From JAYQKL01 sp049890195 (GTDB lineage: Bacteria > Pseudomonadota > Alphaproteobacteria > RS24): a stretch of 64,000 nucleotides of DNA. The notes under the pieces are model-generated. The model was not told the origin of the DNA. It searched no databases and saw only the letters and a program-made list of their open reading frames with translations. This document shows, one piece after another, positions 8,753-17,346 of this stretch. How positions within the stretch are numbered: position 1 is the first letter of the stretch; each line of letters opens with the position of its first letter. Position numbers and translations under genes: made by a program. The stretch covers positions 186,001-250,000 of the forward strand of contig JBMHBY010000005.1 in assembly GCA_049890195.1 (NCBI GenBank), given 5' to 3'.

Positions 8753-9754
8753 ATGAACGACACACCCAAATATCCAAGCACCCGGATGCGCCGCCTGCGT
8801 CAAAGCGACTGGTCGCGGCGCATGGTTGCTGAGAACCGGCTATCGCCGGCCGACCTGATTTGGCCGTTGTTTGTCATGGACGGGTCGAATGAGAGCCAAC
8901 CCGTCAAAACCATGCCGGGTGTTAACCGGCTGACCATAGACCTGGCCGTGCAGGCTGCAAAGGATGCCGCCAATGAGGAGATACCCTGCATCGCCCTGTT
9001 TCCGAACACTCCGGATGACCGCCGTGATGAGGAGGGCAGCGAAAGCGTGAACCCCGACAATCTGGTCTGCCGCGCCACCCGCGCCATCAAGGACGCCGTT
9101 CCCGAAATCGGCATTATGTGTGACGTTGCCCTGGATCCCTACACCACCCACGGCCATGACGGTGTCATGGAGGGGGATGAAATCCTCAATGATGAGTCGG
9201 TTGAAAGACTTGTCGCCCAAAGCCTCAATCAGGTCGCCGCGGGCTGTGACATTATTGCGCCGTCCGACATGATGGACGGACGCATTGGCGCCATCCGCGA
9301 TGAACTGGAGATGAGCGGCCACACCAACACGCTGATCATGGCCTATGCCGCAAAATATGCATCCGCTTTTTTCGGGCCGTTCCGGGATGCCGTCGGCTCC
9401 GGAGCACGTCTTAAGGGTGACAAGCGCACCTATCAGCTGGACCCGGCCAACAGCGATGAAGCCTTGCGTGAAGTCATGTTGGATATTCAGGAAGGGGCCG
9501 ACATGGTGATGGTCAAGCCCGGCATGCCTTATCTGGATATTGTGCGCCGGGTCAAGGAGCGTTTCAGTGTCCCGACCTTCGCCTATCAGGTGTCCGGCGA
9601 ATATGCCATGCTGTGCGCGGCGGCCGATGCCGGCATGATGGACCTCGAGGCCGTGATGCTGGAGAGTCTGCTGGGCTTCAAGCGGGCCGGGGCAGACGGC
9701 ATTTTGAGTTATTTCGCCCTGCAAGCGGCGCGTCACCTCAACAGCCGAAGCTAA
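8753..9754 (+). CDS. hemB: Delta-aminolevulinic acid dehydratase (porphobilinogen synthase)
   Basis: The enzyme condenses two 5-aminolevulinate molecules to porphobilinogen in heme synthesis. Two Schiff-base lysines are visible, in MAYAAKYASAFFGPFRDA and in MVMVKPGMPYLDIVRRVK. The metal loop reads DVALDPYTTHGHDG. Its aspartates replace the cysteines of the zinc enzymes, which marks the Mg2+-type form common in alphaproteobacteria. I choose ATG 8753 (MNDTPKYPS), preceded by GTGGAG; a GTG at 8732 would add seven residues. The gene ends tail to tail with the autotransporter, overlapping by three bases. Confidence 0.95.
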   Translation: MNDTPKYPSTRMRRLRQSDWSRRMVAENRLSPADLIWPLFVMDGSNESQPVKTMPGVNRLTIDLAVQAAKDAANEEIPCIALFPNTPDDRRDEEGSESVNPDNLVCRATRAIKDAVPEIGIMCDVALDPYTTHGHDGVMEGDEILNDESVERLVAQSLNQVAAGCDIIAPSDMMDGRIGAIRDELEMSGHTNTLIMAYAAKYASAFFGPFRDAVGSGARLKGDKRTYQLDPANSDEALREVMLDIQEGADMVMVKPGMPYLDIVRRVKERFSVPTFAYQVSGEYAMLCAAADAGMMDLEAVMLESLLGFKRAGADGILSYFALQAARHLNSRS

Positions 9755-11211
9755 AACCGCATCCGCCATGACCCGGCCAGACGCATCCGTGATGTCGCCG
9801 TGCCGGGCCGATGGATATTATCCGACAATTGCATCTCGACCCCGAAGCTGTCCTTGCCGGCATCCGAGACGAGATAGCCCAGCCGCCAGTCCAGCATCCG
9901 TCCGTCAGGTGAAAGGTCAAGATGAAAGTCATCAAACACCTGCCCCCCGCCGGGCAGGCGCCGCACCGGCAGGTGCATGCGCACACTCCCCCTTTCAATC
10001 CTGAGCGGCTGTCCGAGACGGGCATACATCACCCCGCCGGCCCATGGCCGCGACAAGGTGTACTCAAAGGCAAAGCTGGCCATATCCCCGGCGCGAAACA
10101 GCTGTCCGGTTTCCGCAGAGTCATGGCTCGTCAGCCCGGCAAACAATCCAAGAGCGGAAGTCCATCCGCTTGACAGGACTGCGCCGCCACCAATACCGAC
10201 AAAAAGGTTCTGCCCCCTGCCCCGTGTTGAAAAAAGGCCCTTGCCACGATTGCCGAGCCACGCATGTTCCTCCAACATCAAGCCCGCCTGCACAGACAGG
10301 CCGGCGGTTCTGGTGCGATGGGAGTAATGCGCCACCACCCCGGCTTGCCGCGTTTCATCATGGCTGTCAGGTGCCGTCAAAACGCCGGTGAACCGGATTT
10401 TTCCACCCGGAATGTGCAGGACGTTTGCACTTTGCGCCAAGCCCAAATAAGGATTGCGCATAAGGGTCGGTGGGGCCACCCGCCCCGGCGTCATGACCAA
10501 TCCGGCGTGGACACCGGGGTCTGCATCAGACCATCCGGATAAAACCCGCCGCTCCTGCACCAACCTCGTCCGTTCGGTAGCCGGCACCTCCCACCCCGGA
10601 AAAGCATTCTGACCAAACGGTCTTTCAAGACGTGCAGAACCAACAGCAAACACCGATAAGGGCACCTGAAAAGGCCCACCGAGGCTGTCATGCACAACAA
10701 TTTTCTGTTCCTTCAGCTTCTCCAACAGCATTTCATCAACTTGGCTGAAATCAAACGCGCTTGAGTCGACATCCATTTTCCTGTCGCCGGCCAGCACATG
10801 TGTCGGGCCGACCGGGTTGGTGGCGGCCTCGATGTCAAGCAACCCATGACCATAGGTATCCTGATCGGCATATTTACCGGAACTGTCTGCGGTCTGAAGA
10901 AGGCGTTGTGCCAATTCGGCATCCGTCATCTGCGTTCCGAACAACTCCTTCATCAAAGTCAGGGCCGCAGCGACATGCGGGGCGGCATAAGATGTGCCGG
11001 TGACATTTTGATACCCTCCACCCGCGCCGGCCGCCCGGACGAAATCAGTCCCGGCATTATGCCCGCCGGGGGCTGCAAGGCAGAACGCTTTGGCCTGCCC
11101 GCATTTGTTGCTGTCGGAACCGATACCACCCTGAGCGTCAACGGCGGCGACAACCAGAACACGGCCGGCAAGCTGATCAAAGAAAATCGGCAAAGCAGCC
11201 GACAGTGACAC
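9751..11211 (-). pseudogene. Subtilase autotransporter, C-terminal fragment (catalytic serine plus beta-barrel)
   Basis: This frame begins at GTG 11211, just past an in-frame TAA (11224-11226), and continues exactly the frame of the upstream fragment. It holds the rest of the S8 peptidase, including the catalytic serine in GTSYAAPHVAAALTLMKE, and ends that domain with YGHGLLDIEAAT. About 80 linker residues follow, then an autotransporter-like barrel with alternating aromatic/glycine strands. The barrel finishes in SWRMRF, a terminal phenylalanine as outer-membrane proteins have. Alone it has no signal peptide and no Asp/His pair, so it should not be exported or active. The intact gene would be a self-exporting surface protease. 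Confidence 0.8.
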
Positions 11212-11223
11212 CTGATCGCCCCC

Positions 11224-12012
11224 TTAATTGCCGGCGGACCAGATGTGAATGCCGGGATTGGCCGCGATGGTTTGAATGCTGCTGCCATATTCACCTTGCA
11301 GCAAAGCAAGCTGGGTTCCAGCTGCAGCCGGATCAAGCTGAACACTCAGCCCCCAGCTGTGGTTGTAAATGTCTGTACCGGCCGCTGTCAGGCTGTTCAA
11401 GCCGGAATTGAATATGGTGTCACTGATGACCAGATTACCGTGGTCCGTCAGCTTCAGCGAATACATGCCGATATCAGCTTCAAAGGCCACACCATGCATG
11501 CCTAACCCGATCCCCCGCGCCCCGGCGGCAATGCTGGCGACGGTCGTACCATGGTTGAGTTGTTCCGGTGTTGGTGGTGTGCCGCCAAGCTGGTCGCGAT
11601 TGTTCATATAAATCCGCGAAGCCTCGAATTCGGGATGGGTGTCATCCAGCCCCGTATCCGTGAAACCAAGACGCACCCCGGCTCCGGTCAGGCCACGGGC
11701 ATAGGCATTGGCCGCTTTGGTGATGGCCAGACCAACCTGACCCTGATATTCCGGATGACCGGTGAATTGAGAAATGTCGAGAGCCGCGACCATAGGTTCG
11801 GGCGATATTGCTGAAGAGGGGGAACTGCCGGTATCGGGACCCGTGCCGGATCCACCGCCGCCACCGCACGCGGCAAGCGCCATGATCAATCCGGGCATTA
11901 AATATCTGCAGGAGTCAAAAAAACGAGTTGTATTTATTTTTTTGTTTTTATGAAAAGAAGAAAGGACGAAATAAAAGAAAATAACTTTTTTGGAATTAAC
12001 TAATTTGAACAC
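11224..12012 (-). pseudogene. Subtilase autotransporter, N-terminal fragment (lipobox, catalytic Asp and His)
   Basis: The fragment encodes an N-terminal export signal ending in the lipobox-like LAAC, then a glycine/serine-rich linker. The S8 peptidase half follows, with catalytic aspartate (GFTDTGLDDTHPEFE) and histidine (LNHGTTVASIAAGARG). It stops after WSAGN at TAA 11224-11226. The next in-frame codons read GGDQVSLSAALPIFFDQLAG, the normal continuation of such proteases, so one nonsense codon splits the gene. The furthest start is a GTG at 12012; ATG at 11898 (MPGLIMALAAC) would leave a very short signal without basic residues. The closest known build is the lipidated serine-protease autotransporter NalP of Neisseria. 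The first 40 codons lie in unusually A+T-rich DNA. Confidence 0.75.
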
Positions 12013-12146
12013 AACTTTTTTCCTTACGCTTAAAAATTAACCAGTCAGGAAAATCTTGAGCATAAGAAAAAAAATTTGAGAATATGCTTATTATCAATAA
12101 ATTCAATGAGTTAAAAATATTATTCTTAATTCTAATTTTTGATAAA
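12013..12146. other. A+T-rich intergenic segment upstream of the subtilase gene
   Basis: This stretch and the first part of the subtilase gene are dominated by runs of A and T, with only short G/C patches, unlike the G+C-richer flanks. I see no ORF, tRNA or convincing terminator hairpin. It probably holds the protease promoter on the minus strand. Confidence 0.5.
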
Positions 12147-13016
12147 TCAGCTGTTGCGTCGTAAAACCTCGATCAGGCTTGAGGTGTCCCATCGACCTCC
12201 ACCAAGCGCTTGAACCTGCTCATAAAACCCGTCAACCAGTTCGGTCACAGGCAGCGGCGCACCATTCTCAGCCGCTTCGGAAAAAACAATGCCAAGGTCT
12301 TTGCGCATCAAATCCACAGCAAACCCGAAAGAGAATTCACCGGCAATCATGGTTTCGTGACGGTTGTCCATCTGCCAGGATTGGGCGGCGCCTTTGGAAA
12401 TGACGTCTATGACGGCCATTTCATCCAACCCGGCGCACCGGGCGAAATTGAGTGCCTCGGACAAGCCCTGCACCAGCCCGGCTATGGCAATCTGGTTGAC
12501 CATTTTGGTTTTCTGTCCGGCGCCGACATTTCCCATCAGGCGGTGCGCTTTGGCATAGCAGTCCAGCACAGGCCGGACTTTTTCATAAGCTGTGTTTGAT
12601 CCGCCAAGCATGATGGTCAAGGCGCCGTTGACGGCCCCGGCTTCACCACCGGACACCGGCGCATCCAGAAACCCCAAGCCGGCCTGCTCCGCCGCCGCGC
12701 CAAGCTCAATTGCACAATGTGCAGAAGTCGTCGTGTGATCAAGAAACACACTGCCCGTTGACATGCCGGCGAAGGCACCCTGGCTTCCGACTGTCACCTC
12801 ACGCACATCATCATCATTTCCGATGCAACTTATCACCACGTCACAGTCTTGTGCCGCCTCAGCCGGCGTCGCGGCACCAATGCCGTCGTGTTTTGCAAGC
12901 CAGTCGTCAATTTTGGTCTGCGAGCGGTTGTAAACCGTCACTTCATGCCCAGCCGCCGCCAAATGTCCAGCCATGGGCGCGCCCATAACCCCTAGACCGA
13001 TAAAAGCAACTTTCAT
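12147..13016 (-). CDS. 3-hydroxyisobutyrate dehydrogenase-family NAD(P)-dependent oxidoreductase
   Basis: This is a beta-hydroxyacid dehydrogenase with the N-terminal Rossmann signature KVAFIGLGVMGAPMAGHL, the substrate-binding FLDAPVSGGEAGAVNGAL near residues 115-132 and the catalytic lysine in GAGQKTKMVNQIAIAG. The family oxidises 3-hydroxyisobutyrate, tartronate semialdehyde or related short hydroxyacids; the substrate cannot be assigned here. ATG 13016 (MKVAF) is used, with GGAGG upstream; the 14-codon extension is not family-like. It is divergent from the SLC13 transporter, sharing a 118-bp control region with an inverted repeat. Confidence 0.9.
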   Translation of the reverse strand: MKVAFIGLGVMGAPMAGHLAAAGHEVTVYNRSQTKIDDWLAKHDGIGAATPAEAAQDCDVVISCIGNDDDVREVTVGSQGAFAGMSTGSVFLDHTTTSAHCAIELGAAAEQAGLGFLDAPVSGGEAGAVNGALTIMLGGSNTAYEKVRPVLDCYAKAHRLMGNVGAGQKTKMVNQIAIAGLVQGLSEALNFARCAGLDEMAVIDVISKGAAQSWQMDNRHETMIAGEFSFGFAVDLMRKDLGIVFSEAAENGAPLPVTELVDGFYEQVQALGGGRWDTSSLIEVLRRNS

Positions 13017-13053
13017 GATTTCCTCCGCTCCAAAATTGTACCTTATACATATA

Positions 13054-13068
13054 TCCAAGCTTCTTGGA
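13054..13068. promoter_or_regulatory. Perfect 6-3-6 inverted repeat between divergent genes
   Basis: TCCAAG-CTT-CTTGGA is a perfect hyphenated palindrome lying between the starts of the dehydrogenase (13016, minus) and the transporter (13135, plus). On the plus strand a possible promoter follows: TTGAGA at 13083-13088, 17 bases, CATATT at 13106-13111. The position suits an operator serving both genes, but no regulator is encoded next to it. The site is seen; its role is inferred. Confidence 0.4.
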
Positions 13069-13134
13069 ACGCAATCTTCTCTTGAGAAATCAGGACTTTA
13101 TGCGCATATTGAGAAACAAACAGGGACAAAATTT

Positions 13135-14994
13135 ATGGACTTATCATTGAATTCGGCCACTTCCGGGCAAATCTGGCTGATGTGGGGCACGTATGCCATC
13201 ATTATCGCAGCCATGGTTTCCTATGCGCTTGAGCGCATTGCCTTGGAGGTCACATCGCTTTGCGTGTTGATTGCCCTGTTGATTATGTTCCACATCCCCA
13301 CTCTGTTGGATCCAGATGCGCCCCTTCTGGTTGGACCGGTTGACCTTCTGGCCGGATTCGGCAATCCAGCCCTGATCGCCGTCATAGCGCTGCTGGTCAT
13401 GGGGCAAGGACTGTTTCAGTCCGGCGCGATTGAGGGTGAAACCGAACGGTTCATGACCCTGACGGCAAACCGGCAATTGTTTGCACTGACCCTGCTGTTC
13501 CTGCTCGCTATGATCGCCAGCGCCTTCCTGAACAACACGCCCGTTGTGTTGATGTGCATCCCGATTGTTACGGCTCTGGCGAGTCGCGCCAAGCTTGCGC
13601 CACCGCGAGTCATGATGCCCTTGAGTTTCATCTGCATCCTTGGCGGCATGACCACACTGATCGGCTCCTCGACCAACCTTCTCGTCGCCGGTGCCGTTGA
13701 GGAAAGCGGCTTGATGAAAATCGAGTTCTTCACCATCACCTATCCTGGCCTGCTGCTAGCCATGACTGGTGCGGTCTATGTGCTGCTGGTAATGCCTTAC
13801 CTTCTGAAAAACATCGACGCCGCCGAAACCGATGAAAGCCGGGATCAGTCCGGGAAACAATATATTGTCGAATTCCGCCTGCGCGCCGGCGACAGTCTTG
13901 TCGGAGCCACACCGGTGGCAGGTTTCTTTACTGAAATTTCCGGCATGACCCTGCGCAGCATCGAACGGCGCGGCCAGACCATGCTGCCGCCATTTGAAGG
14001 CTTTGAGCTTGCCGCCGGCGACACATTGGTCATGGCAGCCACACGCCGCCAATTGACGGAAGCCCTGTCCACCCCCGGTCACCCTATGTCCGATATCGCC
14101 AGATCAATGACGACGCAGGACACCGAAACCAGCGGTGAAACCCCGACACTTGCCGAAGTCGTCATCGCACCCGGCTCCCGGATGCAGTCACGCACCATCT
14201 ACCAGACCGGGTTTCGTTTCGAAACCGGCTGCCGGGTTCTCGGCGTCCAGCGCAGAAGCCGCATGTTACGGCAGAACCTCCGTGACATCCGGCTTGAAGC
14301 GGGTGACGTTCTGCTGGTTTTGGGGACCTCCCAGCAGGTTCAAAGTCTGCGCTCCAACCGTGATGTGCTGTTGTTGGAGTGGTCAGCCGCCAACCTGCCC
14401 AACTTCGCCCATGCTGCACAGGCACGGTTCATTTTCGGCGTGACCGTCCTGCTTGCGGCGTTCAACATTTTGCCGATCGTCACCGCCGCCGTTGCCGGTG
14501 CCGCGGTCATGATCATGACCGGGGTGCTCAATATCCGACAGGCGGCACGCGGTGTCGATATGCGGATTTTCCTGACCATTGGCGCAGCCTTGGCGATGTC
14601 GTCAGCCATGGCTGAGACCGGCGGCGCCATGTATCTGGCCACCAGTTTCATCAACTTGCTGGACGGGTTCAATCCGTGGGTTATCCTGTCCGCATTTTTC
14701 CTGCTCTGTGCCGTGACCACCAACATCTTGAGCAACAACGCCACGGCCGTCCTGTTTACGCCAATTGCCCTGAACTTGTCGCAAAGCCTGTCCATGCCGG
14801 TGGAGGCTTTTGTGTTCGCCGTTATCTTTGCCGCCAACTGCTCATTCGCCACCCCGATTGCCTATCAGACAAATCTGCTGGTGATGACACCGGGCAATTA
14901 TCAATTCAAGGATTTCATAAAATGCGGCCTGCCGCTGCTGATTATCATCTGGCTGACCTATTCATTGTTTGCCCCTTGGTATTTCGCCGCATAA
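13135..14994 (+). CDS. SLC13-family permease with two RCK_C (TrkA-C) domains
   Basis: This 619-residue inner-membrane transporter belongs to the Na+-coupled anion/dicarboxylate (DASS, SLC13) superfamily. N-terminal helices include FLNNTPVVLMCIPIVTALAS and GGMTTLIGSSTNLLVAG, with the substrate-binding SxTN-type motif. A central cytosolic part carries two TrkA-C domains (EFRLRAGDSLVGAT... and EVVIAPGSRMQSRT..., each ending in GDTLV or GDVLLVLG). The C-terminal repeat has TTNILSNNATAVLFTPIAL. RCK_C domains suggest ligand gating. The substrate (sulfate, dicarboxylate or other) is not decidable. ATG 13135 is preceded by CAGGGA; the ORF is open upstream but that part overlaps the divergent gene. 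Confidence 0.9.
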   Translation: MDLSLNSATSGQIWLMWGTYAIIIAAMVSYALERIALEVTSLCVLIALLIMFHIPTLLDPDAPLLVGPVDLLAGFGNPALIAVIALLVMGQGLFQSGAIEGETERFMTLTANRQLFALTLLFLLAMIASAFLNNTPVVLMCIPIVTALASRAKLAPPRVMMPLSFICILGGMTTLIGSSTNLLVAGAVEESGLMKIEFFTITYPGLLLAMTGAVYVLLVMPYLLKNIDAAETDESRDQSGKQYIVEFRLRAGDSLVGATPVAGFFTEISGMTLRSIERRGQTMLPPFEGFELAAGDTLVMAATRRQLTEALSTPGHPMSDIARSMTTQDTETSGETPTLAEVVIAPGSRMQSRTIYQTGFRFETGCRVLGVQRRSRMLRQNLRDIRLEAGDVLLVLGTSQQVQSLRSNRDVLLLEWSAANLPNFAHAAQARFIFGVTVLLAAFNILPIVTAAVAGAAVMIMTGVLNIRQAARGVDMRIFLTIGAALAMSSAMAETGGAMYLATSFINLLDGFNPWVILSAFFLLCAVTTNILSNNATAVLFTPIALNLSQSLSMPVEAFVFAVIFAANCSFATPIAYQTNLLVMTPGNYQFKDFIKCGLPLLIIIWLTYSLFAPWYFAA

Positions 14995-15003
14995 GATGGC
15001 CTT

Positions 15004-15720
15004 ATGAAAGAATTTGAACACAATAAGCTGCCATTGTTTTATCTGACGCCACCGGCCCCCTGCCCCTATCTGGAGGGGCGGGTCGAACGCAAAATGTTCA
15101 CGCATTTGTCCGGTTCAAACGCCAACGCCCTGAATGACACACTCACCCATGCAGGTTTCAGACGGAGCCAGAACATTTTGTACAAACATGCCTGCGAGGA
15201 GTGCCGGGCCTGCATTTCCGTGCGTGTGAAAGCCAGAGAGTTCGCCTTTTCAAAGGGTTTCAAACGTGTTTTGAAGAAAAACAGCGATTTGTGCGGCACC
15301 CACCTGCGTCCGGAAACCAACAAAGAACAGTTTGAACTTTTGTCGAAATATCTCGATCAGCGCCACAAGGACGGCGGCATGGCGGATATGGGTGTTTTCG
15401 ATTACATGGGCATGGTCGAGGACACCTGTGTGGACACGCATCTGGTGGAATATCATGATGCGGAGGGTGTGCTTGTTGCCGTTTGCCTGATTGACCGCCT
15501 GTCGGACGGTCTCTCGATGGTTTATTCCTTCTATGACCCCGAACGCGACAGCCGCAGCCTTGGCACCTTCATGATATTGGACCAGATACAAAGGACTCTG
15601 GCCGCTGGGCTGGATTACCTCTATCTCGGATATTGGATAGAAGGCTGCGGGAAAATGGTCTATAAACAACGCTTCAAACCACTTGAGCAATTAACAGAAG
15701 TTGGATGGGAACCTTTTTAG
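15004..15720 (+). CDS. bpt: Aspartate/glutamate leucyltransferase (arginyl/leucyl-tRNA-protein transferase family)
   Basis: The enzyme attaches leucine (or arginine in the eukaryotic relatives) from aminoacyl-tRNA to proteins with N-terminal acidic residues, feeding them to ClpS/ClpAP. The 238-residue product has the ATE N-terminal domain with CPYLEGRVERKMFTHL and the cysteines of HACEECRACISVRV. The C-terminal acyltransferase domain has VYSFYDPERDSRSLGTFMIL and YLGYWIEGCGKMVYKQRFKP. Length and motifs match Bpt. The start lies 9 bp after the transporter stop. Confidence 0.93.
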   Translation: MKEFEHNKLPLFYLTPPAPCPYLEGRVERKMFTHLSGSNANALNDTLTHAGFRRSQNILYKHACEECRACISVRVKAREFAFSKGFKRVLKKNSDLCGTHLRPETNKEQFELLSKYLDQRHKDGGMADMGVFDYMGMVEDTCVDTHLVEYHDAEGVLVAVCLIDRLSDGLSMVYSFYDPERDSRSLGTFMILDQIQRTLAAGLDYLYLGYWIEGCGKMVYKQRFKPLEQLTEVGWEPF

Positions 15721-15730
15721 GGTCAATGAC

Positions 15731-16819
15731 ATGTCAAAAAAAATCAACCGTCGCAAAATTCTGACCGGCGCCGCCGGCCTTGCCGCAGGCGCCACAGCCT
15801 TTCAACCTTCCGCCCCGGCCTATGCCAAAGGGCGCCGGCGCCTGAAGCAGGTCACAACCTGGCCGAAGAACTTCCCGGGACTCGGAACGGCACCTGAAAA
15901 CATCGCCAAACGGGTTGAGGAAATGTCTGACGGGGAACTGAAAATCAAAATTTTCGCTGCCGGGGAACTGGTCGGCGCGCTTGAGGCTTTTGATGCCGTG
16001 TCCACCGGCACAGCCGATATGTACAATGGCGCTGAATATTACTGGCAGGGCAAAGACCCCGTATTTGCCTTTTTTACAACCTGGCCCTTCGGCATGACGG
16101 CGGTTGAGTTCGCAGCATGGATTGAATTTGGTGGCGGGCAGCAGCTTTGGGATGAGTTGACCGCCCGGTTCAACGTCAAATCCTTCCTGAGCGCTGACTC
16201 CGGCACCCAGTCGGGCGGTTGGTTCAACAAGCCGATCAATACGGTTGAGGACTTCAAGGGGCTGAAGATGCGGATGCCGGGTCTTGGTGGCGAGGTGTTG
16301 CGCCGGCTTGGCGCCCTGCCCGTGGTTCTGCCGGGCAGTGAGCTTTATGCCGCCATGCAGTCCGGCGCCATAGACGCCTCCGAGTGGGTCGGTCCCTGGA
16401 ACGACATGGCCATTGGCTTCCATCAAGTCGGCAAGTATTTCTATTCACCGGGCTTTCATGAACCCAATGCGGCGCTGGCGACCGGGATTAACCTGGATGT
16501 CTGGAACAGCCTGAGCCAAAAACACCAGGCCATTTTGAAAACCGCGTGTCAGGCCGAGGCCCACCGCACCAATGCCCAGTATTTTTATAACAACGCCAGG
16601 GCCCTGCAGGATCTCAAGACCAAACACGGCATTACACCGCAAAACTTTCCGGATGAGGTCATGGCGGCCCTGCGGGAAAAATCCGATGAGGTGATGCAGG
16701 AAATTGCCGGGGAAAGCGACCTTGCCAAGCGCGTCTATGACAGCGCCATGAGCGCCATGTCGCTCTACAGGGAGTGGTCGCCCTACGCTGAAGAGGGATA
16801 TCTCAAGCACCGCAGCTGA
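15731..16819 (+). CDS. dctP: TRAP transporter periplasmic substrate-binding protein (DctP/TakP type)
   Basis: This is a solute-binding protein of a tripartite ATP-independent periplasmic transporter. The N-terminus NRRKILTGAAGLAAGATAF followed by APAYAKG looks like a twin-arginine signal. The mature part carries TWPKNFPGLGTAPENIAKRV, GLKMRMPGLGGEVLRRLG with the conserved ligand arginine, and DASEWVGPWNDMAIGFHQ. These fit the TakP group, which binds 2-oxo monocarboxylates, but the ligand is inferred. ATG 15731 (MSKKINRRK) is chosen; the ORF extends to a TTG at 15701 inside bpt. dctQ follows 11 bp later. Confidence 0.9.
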   Translation: MSKKINRRKILTGAAGLAAGATAFQPSAPAYAKGRRRLKQVTTWPKNFPGLGTAPENIAKRVEEMSDGELKIKIFAAGELVGALEAFDAVSTGTADMYNGAEYYWQGKDPVFAFFTTWPFGMTAVEFAAWIEFGGGQQLWDELTARFNVKSFLSADSGTQSGGWFNKPINTVEDFKGLKMRMPGLGGEVLRRLGALPVVLPGSELYAAMQSGAIDASEWVGPWNDMAIGFHQVGKYFYSPGFHEPNAALATGINLDVWNSLSQKHQAILKTACQAEAHRTNAQYFYNNARALQDLKTKHGITPQNFPDEVMAALREKSDEVMQEIAGESDLAKRVYDSAMSAMSLYREWSPYAEEGYLKHRS

Positions 16820-16830
16820 GGATTTTCAAC

Positions 16831-17346
16831 ATGCGCAGTCTTCTTAAAATCTCGGCCGGTATTGACGAGTTCAATGCCCTGATCCTGAATCTTGTCGCCT
16901 GGCTTTCGCTTGGCATGGTGCTGATCCAGATTTTCGTTGTCATCCTGCGCTACGTATTCGGGACCGGCTCAATCCAGATACAGGAAAGCATCATCTATAT
17001 GCACGCCATGCTGTTCATGCTGGCGGCCGCAGGCACGTATCTCGCCGACGAGCATGTGCGGGTTGACATCTTCTACCGCTCCATGCCGCCGCGCCGTCAG
17101 GCCATGGTCAATTTTTTCGGCTGTCTGTTTTTCCTGCTGCCGTTTTGCTTTCTCATCATGTACAGCGCCTATGATTATGTCGCCCTGTCATGGCGGGTCA
17201 GGGAAGGTTCGCGTGAAACCGGCGGCATTCAGGCCATATATCTTCTTAAGACCGTGATACCGGTCATGGCCGGTTTGCTGATGCTGCAAGGGTTTTCCCA
17301 GACCATCAAATCTCTCGACAAAATGCTTGGCAGAGGGGAGGCGTAA
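16831..17346 (+). CDS. dctQ: TRAP transporter small permease (DctQ)
   Basis: The 171-residue protein has four predicted membrane helices, the DctQ architecture (about residues 16-40, 52-70, 90-110 and 133-155). It includes QESIIYMHAMLFMLAAAGTY and LADEHVRVDIFYR, the latter typical of the family. It partners with the large permease to form the membrane part of the importer. A GAGGA site stands eight bases before the ATG. Its stop codon is directly followed by the dctM start. Confidence 0.92.
   Translation: MRSLLKISAGIDEFNALILNLVAWLSLGMVLIQIFVVILRYVFGTGSIQIQESIIYMHAMLFMLAAAGTYLADEHVRVDIFYRSMPPRRQAMVNFFGCLFFLLPFCFLIMYSAYDYVALSWRVREGSRETGGIQAIYLLKTVIPVMAGLLMLQGFSQTIKSLDKMLGRGEA

Noticed and set aside
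8840..9769. 309-codon minus-strand frame opposite hemB
   Set aside because: hemB is unambiguous on the plus strand; the antisense product has no family features and is a codon-bias shadow.
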